Below the pieces are notes generated by a model. The model saw nothing but the letters and a program-made list of their open reading frames with translations, was not told the origin of the DNA and did not search any database. Below, piece after piece: positions 61,501-64,000 of a DNA stretch of 64,000 nt (its first letter is position 1; each line of letters starts with the position of its first letter). Both the position numbers and the translations under genes were made by a program. The stretch comes from Acidimicrobium ferrooxidans (GTDB taxonomy: Bacteria; Actinomycetota; Geothermincolia; Fen-727; Anoxymicrobiaceae), in the NCBI GenBank assembly GCA_020723485.1, contig DYIU01000002.1, positions 713,090 to 777,089 of the forward strand, in the 5' to 3' direction.

Positions 61501-64000
61501 GGATGGCAGGGCATCAACGTCGGGAACGCGAAGGACGTCGCGGACATAACGGTGACCGGGAACACCATCGGTGGCTCGGCGCCCGGGGCCGGTTTCGGCT
61601 ACGGCATCAGGCTGCGCCCGGCGACGACTCTGACCAGCGTCACCGTCAGCGGCAACACCATCACCATGAACACGTACGGGGTGGACGTCCTGGCTGTGAC
61701 CACTCCCACCGTCCTGAGCGGCGTCGCGGTAAACGGCAACGAGATATCGGGCAACACCACCGGGGTCCGCAACGATGCCACCGGCACACAGCTGGACGCC
61801 ACCGGCAACTACTGGGGCTCGGATAACGGCCCGCAGCACGCGACCAACACGTTCAACGTGGGCTCACAGGGGAACCCGGTATCGGATAACGTGGACTTCG
61901 TGCCCTGGAGGCTGACCTCGCTCTCGGGGGCGCTGTTCTCCCCCGTCACACTCAACACCACAGGGGGCTACCCGTCCATCCAGTCAGCGATAGACGCGTC
62001 GGGCGCCACAGGGGACCTCATCGAGGCCCGGACCGGCGTCTTCACCGAGGACCTGTCCATCCCAGCTGGCAGGGACGGCCTGGAGCTCGCGGCAGCAGCG
62101 GCTGCCACCCCGACCATCAAGGGGATACAGCACTCACTCACAACGGAGTGGCCGCTGGCGCGCCCGAACATCGAGGTACTCTCGAGCGGTGTCATGGTAC
62201 ACGGCTTCACCGTCGACAGCCCGGATTATGCCGCCGGCTACTACACAAGCGGCATGGTCATCGGGGCGCAGAACGTGGAGGTCTACGACAACGACTTCCG
62301 TGTGACCCCGGCCGCGAACAGTGACGAGGTCTCCCAGTGCATCCAGACATACGCGGCAGCGGCCGTGCCCGGAGTTGACATCTCCGGCCTGGACATTCAC
62401 GACAACACGTTCACCAACCTGGCCGGAGCGTCCGGCGGATATGAGGGCATCTACCTCAACCTGGACGCCGGCACCGGCCTTGCAACCCTTCAGGACAACA
62501 CGTTCGGGGGACAGCTCTGCAGGGGCATGACCACCGAACGCTCCAACGTCCTGATAGTAGGTAACGACGTGCTCACAGACCTCGCCCCCAACACCGATCC
62601 GTCCAACGCTCCCGGGTGGCAGGGAATAAACGTGGGGAACATGAAGGACGTGAGCGACGTAACCGTGGCCGACAACACAGTCGGGGGCTCGACCACCGGC
62701 GCCGGGTTCGGCCACGGCATCAGGCTACGCCCGGCCACTACCCTGACCAACGTATCCATCGGGGACCCGCTGCTCGGCGGCAATACGATCTCTACGAACA
62801 TGTACGGGGTATACGTGCTCGCTTACCAGCCGATTCCTGACCCACCGACTCCCACCGTCCTTGTCAACGTCATCGTCAACCTGAACGACATCACCGGCAA
62901 CGCCACCGCCGGCGTGTGGAACGACGTCAACGGCACCGAGCTGGACGCCCAGTACAACTGGTGGGGCTCGTTCACGGGCCCATACAATGCGGCTACGAAC
63001 CCTTCGGGGACCGGCGACGACGTCTCAGACAACGTTGATTACAGGCCCTGGTCGGCGGACGCGGGGCAGACCGAGATAGTCATTGAGCCGCCGGCCGGCT
63101 GGGCCGCCTCGATGCAGGGTGGTTACCTCTCGATACCATCCGCATCGACCGAGGCCTCGACCCCTTACGTGCACGTGCTCGAGGACGTCGTCCTGGAGTT
63201 CGCGAGCCTGAACGTGCCCGGGAACAACGACAGGGTGACCATCCCGGCCGGCGCGCTCGTGACCAGGGCCGGCGGGGGCGACATGGACGCAACGGGGCTC
63301 ACGGTCGGCAGCGTGCCGGTAGCGAGCATCTCCGGCTACCCGGAGGACGTTACGCCGCTGAGCGCAGTCGAGATCGGGCTGGACGGAGTCAGCCTGAACT
63401 TCAGCCAGCCCGTGTCCGCGGAGGTCTGGGTGGGGGCGGAGATGAACGGCCAGACCCTGTACGTCCTGAACTCCCTGACCGGACAGTCCGGCTGGACGAG
63501 CGGGGGCGTAAGTCCCTGGACCCCCAGCGTGACCGGAGGGAAAGTGACGTTCACGGGTACGAGGTCACAGTACTACGGCGTGTTCCTGCCACAGGCCCCG
63601 ATAGCCAGCGAGTGGTACATCGCCGAGGGGTCCACCGGGGCCGACGGCCAGGGCGGCAGCTTCGACACCTGGATAACCGTTCAGAACCCGGGCGCGGCCG
63701 ACGCCTCCGTGACCCTCACCTACCTCACCGACGAAGGTGAGAAGCAGGGTCCGACGGTACCGATAGAGGGCAAGACCAGGAAGAGCTTCAACGTGGCCGA
63801 CACCGTGCCGAACACCTGGTCGGTCTCCACGATAGTGTCCTCTACCCAGCCCGTCATCGCGGAGCGCTCGGTGTACTGGAACGCCCCGGGCGTCAACCGC
63901 CTGTCGGCCACCGGCTCCATAGGGGTGAGCGCCCCCCAGCAGACCTGGTACATCGCCGAGGGGTCCACCGGGGCCGACGGCCAGGGCGGCAGCTTCGACA
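58534..64000 (+). CDS. Giant secreted beta-helix protein with DUF5719-like modules, C-terminus beyond window
   Basis: At least 1822 residues and still open at the window end. The signal peptide (1-30) is followed by four tandem repeats of about 365-370 residues, each starting near TIQSAIDAAG and containing repeated IxDNxFxN strands and GNYWGSDxGP, the pattern of right-handed parallel beta-helix proteins. The repeats are highly similar at DNA level. After about residue 1510 comes a beta-rich linker (IVIEPPAGWAASMQGG), then DUF5719-like modules of another subtype (EWYIAEGSTGADGQGGSFDT), the second beginning at the window edge. ATG at 58534 follows GGGGGAT. Probably a surface polysaccharide-binding or degrading protein. 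Confidence 0.87.
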   Translation, partial: MLHVRKRVSVLFAVALAVALLLLFIPQASAATLVVGPGQTYTTIQSAIDAAGVDDVIEVQTGTYTEDLSIPAGKDGLELKAADAATPTIKGIQNSQTTEWPLARPNIEVLSSGVQVHGFTIDSPDYAAGYYTSGMIIGATNVEIYDNDFRVTPSANGDEVSQALQTYAAAAVPGVDISGLNVHDNTFTNLPGASQGYEGIYLNLDAGTNAAVIGGNTFGGQLCRGMTTERSNVIIGGSQVVTDLAPDTSPATAPGWQGINVGNGKDVSNVTLVGNTIGGSAPGAGFGYGIRLRPATTLTGVSVTANTVTMNTYGVDVLAVTTPSVLSGVAVNGNGIAGNTTGVRNDATGTQLDATGNYWGSDSGPQHATNKYGLGAQGNPVSDNVDFIPWRLTSPVGTLFTPVTLNTTDGYASIQSAIDAAGASDLIEVQTGTFTEDLSIPAGKDGLELKAADAATPTIKGVQHSQTTEWPLARPNIDVLSSGVMVHGFTIDSPDYASGYYSSGMIIGATNVEVYDNDFRVTPAANGDEVSQALQTYAAAAVPGVDISGLNIHDNTFTNLAGATQGYEGIYLNLDAGTGLATLQDNTFGGQLCRGMTTERSNVSILGNDVITDLAPNTDPSTAPGWQGINVGNTRDVTDVAVTNNTIGGSAPGDGLGYGIRLRPATTMNNVSVSGCTITMNTIGVHVSAGAGGAAVSGNEISGNTTGVQNADAATLDATGNYWGSDNGPQHATNTFNVGSQGNPVSNNVDFVPWRLTSLSGALFSPVTLNTTIGYASIQAAIDAAGATGDLIEARTGVFTEDLSIPDGKDDLELTAAAAATPTIKGVQHSQTTEWPLARPNIDVLSSGVMIHGFTIDSPDYAAGYYTSGMIIGATNVEVYDNDFRVTPAADGNEVSQAIQTYAAAAVPGVDISGLNIHDNTFTNLAGASQGYEGIYLNLDAGTGLATLQNNTFGGQLCRGMTTERSNVSIIGNDVITNLAPNISPATAPGWQGINVGNAKDVADITVTGNTIGGSAPGAGFGYGIRLRPATTLTSVTVSGNTITMNTYGVDVLAVTTPTVLSGVAVNGNEISGNTTGVRNDATGTQLDATGNYWGSDNGPQHATNTFNVGSQGNPVSDNVDFVPWRLTSLSGALFSPVTLNTTGGYPSIQSAIDASGATGDLIEARTGVFTEDLSIPAGRDGLELAAAAAATPTIKGIQHSLTTEWPLARPNIEVLSSGVMVHGFTVDSPDYAAGYYTSGMVIGAQNVEVYDNDFRVTPAANSDEVSQCIQTYAAAAVPGVDISGLDIHDNTFTNLAGASGGYEGIYLNLDAGTGLATLQDNTFGGQLCRGMTTERSNVLIVGNDVLTDLAPNTDPSNAPGWQGINVGNMKDVSDVTVADNTVGGSTTGAGFGHGIRLRPATTLTNVSIGDPLLGGNTISTNMYGVYVLAYQPIPDPPTPTVLVNVIVNLNDITGNATAGVWNDVNGTELDAQYNWWGSFTGPYNAATNPSGTGDDVSDNVDYRPWSADAGQTEIVIEPPAGWAASMQGGYLSIPSASTEASTPYVHVLEDVVLEFASLNVPGNNDRVTIPAGALVTRAGGGDMDATGLTVGSVPVASISGYPEDVTPLSAVEIGLDGVSLNFSQPVSAEVWVGAEMNGQTLYVLNSLTGQSGWTSGGVSPWTPSVTGGKVTFTGTRSQYYGVFLPQAPIASEWYIAEGSTGADGQGGSFDTWITVQNPGAADASVTLTYLTDEGEKQGPTVPIEGKTRKSFNVADTVPNTWSVSTIVSSTQPVIAERSVYWNAPGVNRLSATGSIGVSAPQQTWYIAEGSTGADGQGGSFD
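58640..63060 (+). repeat. Four 1.1-kb tandem coding repeats
   Basis: Matching points of the four units lie near 58658, 59768, 60860 and 61973, periods about 1092-1113 bases. Long stretches, such as that around ACGGAGTGGCCGCTCGCGCG, are almost the same in all units. The last unit is more diverged at its 3' end. Confidence 0.85.

Overview
The window is a high-GC bacterial chromosome segment, roughly 60-65 % G+C by eye, with dense genes and frequent GTG and TTG starts. Gene content suggests an anaerobic, Gram-positive-type, deep-branching Actinobacteriota-like organism. Supporting signs are heterodisulfide-reductase-type HdrCBA, ferrous-iron uptake, a glycyl radical enzyme, Lys/Ala-rich tails on cytosolic proteins, fatty-acyl-CoA catabolism, and giant secreted proteins with DUF5719-like repeat stalks. 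The lineage is inferred from gene content only; no rRNA or marker gene is present.

Layout. 1-4570 (minus): the 5' part of an acetyl-CoA synthetase gene and a tandem pair of zinc-type MDR dehydrogenases. 4684-8082 (plus): a complete feoA-feoA-feoB-feoC-dtxR iron operon with a -35/-10 promoter and a DtxR-type operator. 8098-16488 (minus): a Cys-rich membrane protein, an acetoacetate-decarboxylase-like protein, a hybrid PAS kinase with its response regulator, an amidase, a PNPOx-fold protein, a homocitrate-synthase-like enzyme and an aminotransferase. 16678-17121 (plus): a lipoprotein. 17242-23654 (minus): hdrCBA behind its own promoter, plus an acyl-CoA ligase. 23788-37579: mixed genes, namely a GT2 glycosyltransferase, SDR, metallo-hydrolase, glycyl radical enzyme, tRNA nucleotidyltransferase, FAD oxidoreductase, TrmO, M1-type peptidase, type IV pilin-like protein, acyl-CoA dehydrogenase and DUF192 protein. 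37720-42643: a MaoC/SDR pair, a tRNA-like gene, another SDR and a LivJ-Cache fusion lipoprotein. 42738-64000: an Fe-S protein, four large secreted repeat proteins, a DUF169 protein, a CMD protein, an ABC exporter and a VapBC pair.

Two features tie the window together. First, a family of short inverted repeats with core GGGGTCAGRYC sits directly 3' of stop codons at about a dozen places, sometimes supplying the stop codon itself. Second, three secreted proteins share the same ordered four-module C-terminal cassette behind different heads whose blade counts (14, 7, 7) predict seven-bladed propellers; a fourth protein carries related modules behind a beta-helix made of four 1.1-kb tandem repeats.

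The acyl-CoA ligase, acyl-CoA dehydrogenase, MaoC hydratase and SDR dehydrogenases could make up much of a beta-oxidation route. HdrCBA would be a plausible electron outlet, but that link is inference.
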